From NCBI GenBank assembly GCA_963708775.1, contig CAVPTI010000015.1:62001-126000 (forward strand): 64,000 nt of DNA. The letters are read 5' to 3'. Positions 44,778-53,372 of the stretch are shown here, in pieces. Origin of the DNA: JAGVSR01 sp963708775 (lineage in GTDB: Bacteria; Pseudomonadota; Alphaproteobacteria; Rhizobiales; Hyphomicrobiaceae). The position numbers were made by a program, and so were the translations under genes. Within the stretch, counting starts at the first letter, position 1. Each line of letters opens with the position of its first letter. The notes beneath the pieces are model-generated. The model saw only the letters and a list, made by a program, of their open reading frames with translations. It did not search any database and was not told where the DNA came from.

Positions 44778-44902
44778 ACCTATTTAGGGCTGCGGCAGTT
44801 ATCGAGCCCATGGCGGCCCGGAGGGCCAGGAACCACGCGTGGTGATAGTTTAGAATATCTGATCCTGCCGGATCTTGAAATCGCTGGTACTGGTGCCAGT
44901 AA

Positions 44903-45466
44903 CACCGCGCAGCAAGGGCACGGTTACTCCCGACGGTAGCGACGAACACGGGTAGCTGGGTCGTCATCGTCAGGTCCATATTCATTGGAACCTATGTGCT
45001 CGCCCTGTTCGGTATATCGCTGCCCATCGTTCGTGTGGGCGGCGGTCTCCTGGTCGCATCCACGGCATGGCGCATGCTGCATCGAACCGATGATGACGAC
45101 ATCCACGCCAAGGCGGCTGAGGCAACGTGCGAGATGACGCAAGCAGAAGTCGTCCGGCGCAGCTTCTTCCCGATTACATTTCCGCTCACAACCGGGCCTG
45201 GTACGATCGCCGCTTCGATAGCGCTCGGCGCTCAGATCCCGACGACGCCGGTCCTGTACCTTGCGGGAGCGGTGGCGGCGGCCAGTGGTGCGCTGCTTGT
45301 CTCGGTTGCGCTTTATCTGATCTTCCGTAATTCAACGGCTGTGGTCGCTTGGCTGGGCGATGTCGGCATGCTCGTCCTAACGCGGCTCATGGCGTTCATT
45401 CTACTTTGTATCGGCCTGCAAATCATTTGGCCCGGCTGGGCAGAACAGAATGTGTTGCCCCATTGA
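44903..45466 (+). pseudogene. MarC-family protein lacking its N-terminus
   Basis: MarC-type inner-membrane protein missing about the first 45-60 residues. The frame is open from 44903 and reads V-A-T-N-T, then F-I-G-T-Y-V-L-A-L-F-G-I-S-L-P-I-V-R-V-G-G-G (membrane helix 2 and 3 region), F-F-P-I-T-F-P-L-T-T-G-P-G and a late M-L-V-L-T-R-L-M-A-F-I-L-L-C-I-G. The expected N-terminal helix with its F-P-V-x-N-P motif is not found upstream in any frame (44780-44900). A GTG at 44996 could start a shorter protein, but the usual six-helix fold would be incomplete. Probably a remnant. Confidence 0.65.
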
Positions 45467-45480
45467 TAGGCAGCATGGAT

Positions 45481-46602
45481 TTAGATTGCATACCGCAAGA
45501 TTGCCGAGAGTTCGCCGGCTACCGGCAAATCCGATTTCCGGACGGCGAAGACCTTGGCGCCTGTCGATAGGGCTCTCGCGGCGATCTCATCGACGATGCA
45601 GTAACTATTTGCGCCGGGCGCTTCGGCAAACCGCACGGCACCAGAGGTTTCATCAACGCTTCCTGGCGTCACGCTATCGATGTCGACGAGCAGAACGTCG
45701 ATCGCACCGAAGGTGGCGGCGCGTGCCGCGTCCGAAAGATCTGACGTGGCGCGGCCGCTGTTGGCTCTCGTCTCGTAAAGAGTGCGGAATTGTCCAAGTT
45801 CCGATTGGTACCACTCGTCAAGGATCGCTCGGATGGCCACCGCCAGTTCTGCATCGCTCATGCGGTCAGAGTTTCCACCAACGGCCTGTTCAAGTAGGTG
45901 GGGGTAACTGTTCACGGAGCGGTAGATGGATGCCAATCGATCTGTGGCAGCCAATATGAGCGGCGTATCGCGGCCAGCGAGAATGGGGCGTAGCGCGGCA
46001 TCGATCTTGCGGGCGTATTGGTTCAGCCTGATGTTCTGACCCTCGGTCCCTTGGATGCGGCCGCTGGGTGACCGGTCGTTCAAGGTTGCTTTGCCGGCAG
46101 CGCTGGCGGCATCTTTTGGCAAGTTCGCGATCTTGGTCGTTACCGGGGGGTGGTCAGCAAAAACCTCCACGAGCCGCACGGCATTTTCTGAAAGCACCAG
46201 GACGTAGGCTGTGTGCGGGAAGGTAATAGCCCGGAGAAGCGGGATCATGTGAAACCGATCCGATACCTCGACGAGCGGAGGCAGTTTGTTGGCTAGCCGA
46301 TAGGTCTTGGCGCTGTCGGGCGTCGCAAGGACCGCAAGACTATTGGCCTGATGAGCCCAGAAGTCATCGTCGACCGCGAGTTGGTCGAATAAATCGAGCA
46401 GGTTTGCCATTCTCGACTTCGGCAGTCCCGCCGCTTGCAATTGCTCGTGCGCACGTTTGACGAGGTTTCCCAGCTCAATCCTGTTGGCATCCGAATGCTG
46501 AGTGAGAGGGGTGGTGGGCAGATAAATGGAAACGCATGCGTCGCTCCGCATATCGGCCAACGCCTTGAACTCGGAACGGGTGGGGAGATCGACGTAGAGC
46601 AT
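45481..46602 (-). CDS. baeRF-family (release-factor-like) protein
   Basis: Soluble protein of 373 aa of the bacterial archaeo-eukaryotic release factor (baeRF) group. Start at 46602 follows AAAGGAA. N-terminal marks are V-S-I-Y-L-P-T and a linker of the type R-L-V-E-V; the middle has L-I-L-A-A-T-D-R-L-A-S-I-Y-R, and a G-A-I-D-V-L-L-V-D strand leads to the C-terminal domain with D-E-I-A-A-R-A-L. The group is predicted to act on ribosomes or tRNA under stress, but this is not shown for this subfamily. The frame to 46755 is too long and lacks a start signal. Confidence 0.75.
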   Translation of the reverse strand: MLYVDLPTRSEFKALADMRSDACVSIYLPTTPLTQHSDANRIELGNLVKRAHEQLQAAGLPKSRMANLLDLFDQLAVDDDFWAHQANSLAVLATPDSAKTYRLANKLPPLVEVSDRFHMIPLLRAITFPHTAYVLVLSENAVRLVEVFADHPPVTTKIANLPKDAASAAGKATLNDRSPSGRIQGTEGQNIRLNQYARKIDAALRPILAGRDTPLILAATDRLASIYRSVNSYPHLLEQAVGGNSDRMSDAELAVAIRAILDEWYQSELGQFRTLYETRANSGRATSDLSDAARAATFGAIDVLLVDIDSVTPGSVDETSGAVRFAEAPGANSYCIVDEIAARALSTGAKVFAVRKSDLPVAGELSAILRYAI

Positions 46603-46946
46603 CCAAAGTTCCTTTGTATGAGTGACCGTTCTGCGGATCGACTGAAGACGCCAGTTCGGACGTGCGAAAAGGCGATCGAAACCCACAATAGCAGATCGGT
46701 GGGTGCTGCAGCGCAATAACGACCGTGAATAGTCTGACTCCGTCCGATTGCACATTCGTGCACGTGAGGGCCTTATGATAGAAAAGCGTCACAGAAAAGG
46801 GTCGTCAATGTGCTTGATTGTGGTGGAAAGTCCTGGAGAACGTGTCTAGGCTGATTACATCGCGATATCGCATTCATGTGCGGCCGCTCGCGATCAAGCC
46901 AACAAAAAGCAACCAGTAATGGTTCAAAATATTAGGGAGGAAGCCA
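46603..46946. other. Gap between baeRF-type and repeat-peptide genes
   Basis: About 340 bases between divergent genes with no supported gene or hairpin. It probably holds both promoters; the repeat-peptide gene has a GGGAGGA site at its end. Confidence 0.4.
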
Positions 46947-47246
46947 ATGAAGCATCTTCTGAAGATCACCGCAGCAGCACTGTTGGTAGCGGCTGCGATC
47001 TCGCCAGCAGTCGCAGATGACCGGACTCCAATCGCGCCACCAAAGACGATGGGGGATGAGGGCAAACTTCCCGCAACTGGAGCGGTGAGTGGCGCAACTC
47101 CCGAGATGGGGGCAACGGCACCTGTGGAGGTGGGGCCTTCGAAAAGAATGGGCGATGAAGGTAAGCTCCCAGCCACAAAAGGGATGAGTGGAGCGACGCC
47201 CCAGATGAACGCCGCGCCGCCCGCGCCGCCTGCAGCTGACAAGTAA
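46947..47246 (+). CDS. Exported protein with an internal peptide repeat
   Basis: Protein of 99 aa. Signal peptide at 1-23 (ends A-V-A-D-D). The mature part is disordered, Pro/Ala/Thr-rich and built from two copies of a unit M-G-D-E-G-K-L-P-A-T followed by S-G-A-T-P and a Met (about residues 35-53 and 68-87). The repeated block suggests a binding or assembly motif used twice. A strong GGGAGGA ribosome site precedes the ATG and a strong terminator hairpin follows. No family recognised. Confidence 0.65.
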   Translation: MKHLLKITAAALLVAAAISPAVADDRTPIAPPKTMGDEGKLPATGAVSGATPEMGATAPVEVGPSKRMGDEGKLPATKGMSGATPQMNAAPPAPPAADK

Positions 47247-47297
47247 ACGGCAGAACAGACGTAACGACTGCTGCTCGTTTCGTTTCACAAAATCTAT

Positions 47298-47336
47298 ACC
47301 CCTCCCCAAAAACTACGATGCGGGGGAGGGGTGTTT
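47298..47336 (+). terminator. Strong hairpin after the repeat-peptide gene
   Basis: Perfect 10-bp stem ACCCCTCCCC / GGGGAGGGGT with a 15-base loop, followed by GTTT. It lies 52 bases after the stop codon and before the antiporter remnant. Confidence 0.65.
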
Positions 47337-47459
47337 CCGTGCCGGCAAAGTTCGGACAACGGGGCACTCGTGTGCCTTTTTTCGGCTCGTGAATGAGCGG
47401 GACATATTAGGATTTGAAAATCGCGTCGATCGATTGAACCGTCCAAACTGGAAAGAGCG

Positions 47460-47901
47460 CAGGTGAGAAGCCGGTTCAGAAGCTGACGTTGTGCGGCCTG
47501 ACGGCGATGGCCGTCGGCTCGGGCATTTTTTCTCTGCCCCGTACGTTTGCAAGTGCCACGGGGCTTTTTGGCGCCATCATCGCTTGGATCATCGCCGCTG
47601 GCGAAATGTGCACTCCGGCTCGAGTTTTCCGGTTTTTTTGCTGAGTGCAAACCATAAATGGACGCCGGTGGGCTAAATTGGTGTGATCTGCTTGATGGCG
47701 CTTGTCACGCTCTCACCGTCCGGTGTGCCTGAGCGGGGTGACATTGCCGGAATTCGTCAGCCGTCAATGGCAGCGGTGCTGGAGTTGGCGGTTGGGACAT
47801 GGGGCGCAACTTTCATCAGCGTCGGGCTCCTCGTTTCGGTTCTCGGCAGCTATCTCGCCTGGTCGTTGATCTGTGCTCTGTTCCGCCTTGAAGTTGGGTA
47901 A
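47460..47901 (+). pseudogene. Remnant of arginine/ornithine antiporter (APC family)
   Basis: Two pieces of a basic amino-acid antiporter of the ArcD-like APC group. The first reads L-C-G-L-T-A-M-A-V-G-S-G-I-F-S-L-P-R-T-F, then A-T-G-L-F-G-A-I-I-A-W, corresponding to helix 1-2, and stops near 47640. The second (47683-47901) reads C-L-M-A-L-V-T, G-I-R-Q-P-S-M-A-A-V-L-E and F-I-S-V-G-L-L-V-S-V-L-G-S-Y-L-A-W-S-L, corresponding to the region around helix 8-9. Some 200 codons between them and the C-terminal end are missing. This is decay by deletion, unlike the single-base shifts elsewhere. Confidence 0.75.
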
Positions 47902-48036
47902 TTCTGACCGGTTGCTTCATAGCAGTGGAGCGGACAATGAACGGCTCGTGATTTCAGGCGCTTGGGGCAGCTGGGCGCCGAATCTGAAAACAACTACGCA
48001 GCAGCCGGATCCTATTCAGACAGATTGGAATTCGCT

Positions 48037-49597
48037 CTAGCGCGATCTCACCAGTCCCGAGAAGCCTGCGATCGCCAGCAGGCTCAGCGCCCATCCCACG
48101 ACGGCCTGGAAATAAAAGTAGCCCATGGCGAACGGGCCCCAGGGTTTGGCGGGATCGGGGCGCCAATAGTCCTTCTGGCCGATCTCCAGGACGGGAAAGA
48201 GCGTGTCGAGAGAGTACATCCAGGCATTGAATGCGGGATAGCTCGACGCCTCGTGCTGAGCAAGGAAGCAGTGGAGCTGGGATTGCCCCGGTGCGGCGCG
48301 CCCGGATGTTGGAACGGTGCCAAGCATCCGTTCCTCGCCCCGCGGCACGCCGCACATCGTCCATTCGGACGACCGCAGGACGACGGGACTGTTCGGCTTG
48401 ATCGCGACGTTTGCCTGCGCGAAGGCGAAGACCGCCACGCCCAGACCCCAGAACAGTAGCAGCCATGCGAGGGACAGCAGTGGCTTGTGCCCATAACCCA
48501 GTGTCACGCCGAGCAGACGGTCCTTGGCGCCGAGCAGGAAGCGCCACAGCGGGTTTTTAGTGCGGGCACGACGGGCAGCGCGCTGCAGGCGCGCCTTCTC
48601 CACCAGAACGGTGCGCGCGTCTTCATCATGTCCCATCTCGCGGAAGACGTGGGCGAGCTGTTCGTAGGGTTGCGGCCAGAAATCTTCGCCCCAGCGGCCG
48701 GGCGACTGACGCGCAAGCCAGGTCAGGCGCCGCCGGGCATCCATCGGCCCGCCGATCAACGCGTTATAGAGACAACGGTTGAGCAGCAGGTTGCCAGGCG
48801 CCGGCCAGGATGCTTCATCGTCGTGCAATGTGTCGATGGAGGCGCCGGTCAGGTCGAGTGCGCCATTGATCTCCGCCCCGCCACGCAGGAACAGGCCGCC
48901 GCGTACCACTGTGCGGTTGAGATGGAGCGCCTCGCCGTCCGGGTAGGAAAGTCTGGCTCCCGTGAGATCGAGATCGCCGTTGATGCGTGCCGACGTCATG
49001 CGCGTCTCTCCGGCAACCACCGCGCCGCGAAGTTCTACCGATCGCACATCGATGCCGTCCGCGACCAGCGCGGTACGCCCGGCACATGAGAATCGTCGCT
49101 CCGTCGAGGCTGAGATTGCCACCGAGCCGGCTGCCGGACAGCCGCACCTCACCTCCAAGCTCCGCGCTCTTGAGTGACACTCCTCCGCGCGCCTCCAGTC
49201 GGTCTGACTGGAGGCCGGGAAGCGAGGAGCCGTCGAGTAAGAGGTTGTCGATCACGGCGTAGCGCAGTACCGGTACGGCGTCGAAGCGGCAGTCCTTCAG
49301 TCCGATGTCGCGCGAGATGCGCGCACCCTCGAGATCGAGCACGCCTGAAATCCAGCCCCCAGAGACACGCACGCCTTTTTCGTGCGGCCGGTGCTGTTCG
49401 TCTCCCCCGAGAATGAGGAAGCGCAGGAACGCGGCACGAACTTGCCGCGCCGGATCGTCCGTTTCCGGACGGCGCCCGTCGCCCAGCCGGTCGAACTCGC
49501 CGACCGACAGATCGGCGACGATACGCTCTTCGGCCGGAGTGAGCGGTCTCAGCGCATCGATCGCTGAGCGAGCCGCTCGAGTGGGCTCGTCCGACAT
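48037..49597 (-). pseudogene. Beta-helix / membrane protein, one frameshift
   Basis: A large protein of about 520 aa in two frames. The N-terminal piece (49597 to about 49085) has regular strand-turn repeats such as V-S-G-G-W-I-S-G-V-L-D-L-E-G-A and L-G-G-E-V-R-L-S-G-S-R-L-G-G-N-L. Near 49085 one base shifts the frame, and the repeats continue as V-E-L-R-G-A-V-V-A-G-E-T-R-M, then D-L-D-L-T-G-A-R-L and A-L-D-L-T-G-A-S. The C-terminus is helical, with two membrane helices around L-L-F-W-G-L-G-V-A-V-F-A-F-A and F-Q-A-V-V-G-W-A-L-S-L-L-A. Nine bases separate it from the AbgT gene upstream, so it closes that minus-strand operon. No name known to me. Confidence 0.7.
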
Positions 49598-49606
49598 CGA
49601 CTACCC

Positions 49607-51163
49607 TCAGCCCGGACCCAGCGGAATGCCGAACAGGTTCCAAAGGATCAGAAGCAATGTCCAGAGGACGAGCAGCACCACGGTGTAGGGCAGCATCAGC
49701 GCCACGATGGTGCCGATCCCTGCGTCCTTCACGTATTTCTGCGCAAAACCCACCATGACCGCGAGGTAGACATTGAGCGGCGTGACGGCGTTCATCGGGC
49801 TGTCACCCACGCGGTAAGCGGCAAGCACGAGGTTCGGATCGCCGCCGAGCCGCATGAACAGCGGGATGAATACGGGCGCAAGGATCGCCCATTTGGCGAG
49901 CGCGCCGGTCAGGATGATGTCGATCAGCGCCACCACGATGACGAACAGGATGATGTACCCCGTCGCTCCGATCGGCACGTTCTTGAGGAAATCGGCCAGA
50001 TTGACCGCCATGACCGTCGCGAGGTTCGTCCAGTTGAAGAAGGCGATGAAGTTCGCGATCACGAACAGCAGGAAAATCATGCCGGCGAGGTTGCTCCAGG
50101 TCTTGGTGACAAGCCCGATGGCGGCGGTCGCGTTCTCGATGGTGCCGGCGCCACGGCCGTAGGCATAGCCGAGCACGAGGAACAGCAGGCTGATCAGTAC
50201 GATCAGCGCGCTCATGAACGGCGAGCCGGACATGATGCCGCCGGTCGTCTGGTTGCGCAGTATGCCCCAAGGGACCGGTGGCGCAGTGAGCGCCGCGACG
50301 ATCAGGACGAATGCCAGAAAGGCCCATCCGGCATATCTAAGGCCACGCTGCTGGCTCTCGGAGAACCCTTCTTCTGCCTCTTCCAGTTTCACGTCACCTG
50401 CATAGGGACCAAGACGCGGCTCGACGAAGCGCTCGGTAATGACGGTGCAGATGATCGCCATGAGGATGGAAGAGACGATCATGAAGTAGAGATTGCCGAC
50501 GAGCGTGATCTGCAGATTTGGATTGACCGTCCGGATCGCGTCATTGGTGACCTCGGTCAAAAGTGCGTCCGTGGGTGTCACGAACAAGTTGACGAGGAAC
50601 ACCGCCGCAACGCCCGAGAAGCCCGCCGCGAGGCCCGCGAGAGGGTGCCGGCCCATGCTGTGAAAGGCAGCGGCCGCCAGCGGGACGAGCACGAGATAAC
50701 CAGCATCAGCCGCTATCGACGACACGACGCCCACCATCACGATCATGAAGGTGAAGATTGATCGTGGCGCAATGGTAACGAGCTTGCGCACCAGTGTAGC
50801 GATGAGCCCGGATTCCTCGGCGATGCCGACACCGATCATCGCCACCAGGATGACGCCCACACCGGTGAACCCAAGAAAATTGGCGACCGGGCTGGTCACC
50901 ATGAAGCGGATGCCGTCCGGTGACAGCAGGCTTCGCACCGATGTCGTCTGCTGCACGATATCTCCCACCGCCTCATCATAGGCGTCGTAGGTGACCGTAG
51001 TGCCCAGCAAGCCGAAGATTGCCGAGAATGCGATCACGATGCCGATGAGGATGAAGAAGATGATGGCGGGGTGCGGCACCATGTTGCCGACCCGTTCGAC
51101 GGTTGCGAGGAAGCCGGTCGCGGCCTTCGGATCAGTCTTGGCGGTGTCTGCGGTCTTGCCCAT
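49607..51163 (-). CDS. AbgT-family transporter
   Basis: Inner-membrane transporter of 518 aa of the AbgT family (p-aminobenzoyl-glutamate import or sulfonamide export). Family motifs are N-M-V-P-H-P-A-I-I-F-F-I-L, V-A-D-A-G-type sequence at S-I-A-A-D-A-G-Y-L-V-L-V-P, F-V-T-P-T-D-A-L-L-T-E, and G-D-S-P-M-N-A-V-T-P-L-N-V-Y. Eight or nine helices with two re-entrant hairpins are expected. It sits 51 bases after the SLC13 gene and 9 bases before the beta-helix gene, all on the minus strand. No abgA/abgB pair, but an M20 peptidase is at 55.3 kb. Confidence 0.9.
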   Translation of the reverse strand: MGKTADTAKTDPKAATGFLATVERVGNMVPHPAIIFFILIGIVIAFSAIFGLLGTTVTYDAYDEAVGDIVQQTTSVRSLLSPDGIRFMVTSPVANFLGFTGVGVILVAMIGVGIAEESGLIATLVRKLVTIAPRSIFTFMIVMVGVVSSIAADAGYLVLVPLAAAAFHSMGRHPLAGLAAGFSGVAAVFLVNLFVTPTDALLTEVTNDAIRTVNPNLQITLVGNLYFMIVSSILMAIICTVITERFVEPRLGPYAGDVKLEEAEEGFSESQQRGLRYAGWAFLAFVLIVAALTAPPVPWGILRNQTTGGIMSGSPFMSALIVLISLLFLVLGYAYGRGAGTIENATAAIGLVTKTWSNLAGMIFLLFVIANFIAFFNWTNLATVMAVNLADFLKNVPIGATGYIILFVIVVALIDIILTGALAKWAILAPVFIPLFMRLGGDPNLVLAAYRVGDSPMNAVTPLNVYLAVMVGFAQKYVKDAGIGTIVALMLPYTVVLLVLWTLLLILWNLFGIPLGPG

Positions 51164-51214
51164 GTATCTCTTCCCTTATCGCCCGGCCGCTGGTCCAGCC
51201 CAAGCCCCGTTATT

Positions 51215-53032
51215 TCAGAACCCCCAGACGAAGGGTATGTAGAAGGTCGCCACCACGAAGAACCAGATCATTAGCGGCAGGCCGAGCTTCCAGTAGTCGC
51301 CGAAGGCATAGCCGCCAGGTCCCATGACCATAAGGTTCGTCGGCGTGGCGATGGGCGTGAGGAAGGACGCCGCGGCGGCGACCGCCGTCGACATCAGCAC
51401 CGGCTCGGGCGACATACCCAGCACCTTGGCGGAGGCCACGCCGATGGGAATGACGATCAGCGCGGTGGCCGTGTTGGAGATGAGCTGACCGAGCACCGCG
51501 GTCAGCACGAAAAGCCCGGCGAGCAGCGCGTAGGGGCCGTAGTCGCCCACCGCCGCCACGAGATGCTCCGCCATCAGTTTCGCCGCGCCGGTATTCTCCA
51601 TCGCGGTTGACAGGGGCATCATCGCCGCCACCATGATCACGGTGGTCCAGTTGATGGCGCGATAGGCGTGTTCGACATTCATGATGCCGGAGAGCACCAC
51701 CGCGCCCGCCGCCAGCATGCCGGCGACGGCGGTCGGCACGATCCCGGTGGCAAGCAGGAGAACCATCGCCAGAAGGATGACCACGGCCTGCTTGGCGCCG
51801 GGCCCCATCGGCACGGCCTGGCGGCGCACCAGTTCGGGCGAATTCACCACCAGCACGTCGGGATCGGACAGGCGCTCGTCCAGCGCCTTCCAGGTGCCCT
51901 GCAGGAGCAGCGTGTCGCCAACCTGGAGTTCGGTCTCCGCGGCGTCGAGCGTCACGCCGGCGCGCGAGACCGAGAGGATGATGAGATCGCCGCTTTCCGT
52001 CACCATGCCGGGAAACGCCGTGCTGCCGATGAGCCCGGAGCGCGGAGGAATGACCACCTCGGCGAGGCCGGAACTGCGGTTGAACAGCGTGTTTCCACCT
52101 TCGCCCGTGTCAGCCTCCTCGCGAAGAGCGAGGTGAGCGCTGGCGGCGAAGCGCGCCGCGGCGTCGGCGTCGCCCTTGAGGATCAGGTAGTCGCCGTCGG
52201 CGATCGTCTCGCGCCTGAGCGGCATGCCCGTTTTTCCGTCCTGCACGGCGACGAACGCGAGTCCGTGCTCCGTCTGCAGCTCGGCCATACTGTCGCGGCC
52301 CGTCCCAGCCAGCGGCGATGATGCCTTGACCCGCAGGCGGAAGACGCCGGTCGACAGGCCGTACTGCTCGATCAGCGTCTGGGCGTGGCGGCTGAAGTCG
52401 GCGGGCATGGAGGCACCATTGCGGAACGGCAACAGCTTCTCGCCGAAGAGCACGATGATTGCCATGGTGCCAATAAGCAACGGCACGCCGACGAGGGCGA
52501 ATTCGAAGAAGCTGAAGCCGCCGAAGCCCGCGTCCCGGGAGGCTTCCGAGACCAGCACGTTGACCGGGGATCCGGTTAGTGCCAGCAGCGAGCCTGCATG
52601 GGCGGCGAACACCAGCGGCATGAGCAACTGCGAGGAATTCCGCTTCAGCCTCACCGCGATCACCACCACGACCGGCAGCAGAGCCGCAATTGCGCCGTTC
52701 AGGCTAATGATGGCGGTGAGCAGCGCGCCCAGCGACATCATCAGAACCAGCAGCCTTGTGCGGCTGTCTTCGCCCGCCCTTTCGATGAGCAGCTGGCCTG
52801 CCCACGCCGTGACGCCGGTCTTCTCAAGAGCGGCTGACACCACGAAGAGCGTGGCGATGAACATCACCGCCGGGTCGCCATAGCCGGCAAGCGCGTCGGG
52901 CAGCGACAGGAGGCCGGTGGCCCACAACGATAGTCCTACCGCCATGGCCACAATGACGACCGGCAACTTGTTCGATACGAACAGCACGACGGCAACGGCG
53001 ATGATCAGAAAGATAATGGTAATTTCGCTCAC
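51215..53032 (-). CDS. SLC13 permease with TrkA-C domains, copy A
   Basis: Inner-membrane permease of 605 aa of the SLC13/divalent-anion symporter type. An N-terminal helix bundle (1-200, with A-L-T-G-S-P-V-N-V-L-V-S) is followed by a cytoplasmic part with two RCK/TrkA-C domains (about 215-390, G-D-T-L-L-L-Q-G-T-W). The C-terminal bundle has I-S-N-T-A-T-A-L-I-V-I-P and T-P-I-A-T-P-T-N-L-M-V-M-G-P-G-G. Substrates of the family are dicarboxylates, sulfate or similar anions coupled to Na+ or H+. It is divergent from its close paralogue at 53373 across 340 bases. Confidence 0.9.
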   Translation of the reverse strand: MSEITIIFLIIAVAVVLFVSNKLPVVIVAMAVGLSLWATGLLSLPDALAGYGDPAVMFIATLFVVSAALEKTGVTAWAGQLLIERAGEDSRTRLLVLMMSLGALLTAIISLNGAIAALLPVVVVIAVRLKRNSSQLLMPLVFAAHAGSLLALTGSPVNVLVSEASRDAGFGGFSFFEFALVGVPLLIGTMAIIVLFGEKLLPFRNGASMPADFSRHAQTLIEQYGLSTGVFRLRVKASSPLAGTGRDSMAELQTEHGLAFVAVQDGKTGMPLRRETIADGDYLILKGDADAAARFAASAHLALREEADTGEGGNTLFNRSSGLAEVVIPPRSGLIGSTAFPGMVTESGDLIILSVSRAGVTLDAAETELQVGDTLLLQGTWKALDERLSDPDVLVVNSPELVRRQAVPMGPGAKQAVVILLAMVLLLATGIVPTAVAGMLAAGAVVLSGIMNVEHAYRAINWTTVIMVAAMMPLSTAMENTGAAKLMAEHLVAAVGDYGPYALLAGLFVLTAVLGQLISNTATALIVIPIGVASAKVLGMSPEPVLMSTAVAAAASFLTPIATPTNLMVMGPGGYAFGDYWKLGLPLMIWFFVVATFYIPFVWGF

Positions 53033-53372
53033 GGCGTTCCTTTATTTGTGTCGCCTGATCTGCATGCAGTTACACGCTACCATCCATGACCGAATGAAGC
53101 TCACAGGATAATTACAGAGACAACGATCCAGGAATATTACTTTTTTGGGATTTTCCTGGCGTGTTGCACGCTATCAACCCTGCGCGATTTAATGCTGGCA
53201 ATTCCCATGCCAATAGATCATGGACAAGTGTCTGGTTCGAATCCCCTGTTCTTGTCCGTTCAGGTGCTTCCATCCAACCGGAGCGCAGGATCGGCCAGTC
53301 TATTCGCATCACAGACATTGTTGGCGACGCATAGCAGATCGATCGCTTCAATAGAAAACTTTGGGGGCTTAA
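53033..53372. promoter_or_regulatory. Shared control region of the divergent SLC13 genes
   Basis: About 340 bases between two divergent, related permease genes. It contains a 7-bp inverted repeat GGACAAG / CTTGTCC (53222-53257, 22-base loop). The loop has TTCGAATCCC, tRNA-like in wording, but the T stem does not pair, so it is not a tRNA. Otherwise AT-richer than its flanks, as expected for promoters. Confidence 0.4.

Noticed and set aside
53222..53257. tRNA-like sequence with TTCGAATCCC
   Set aside because: The T stem does not pair beyond two bases and there is no cloverleaf; only a 7-bp inverted repeat remains.
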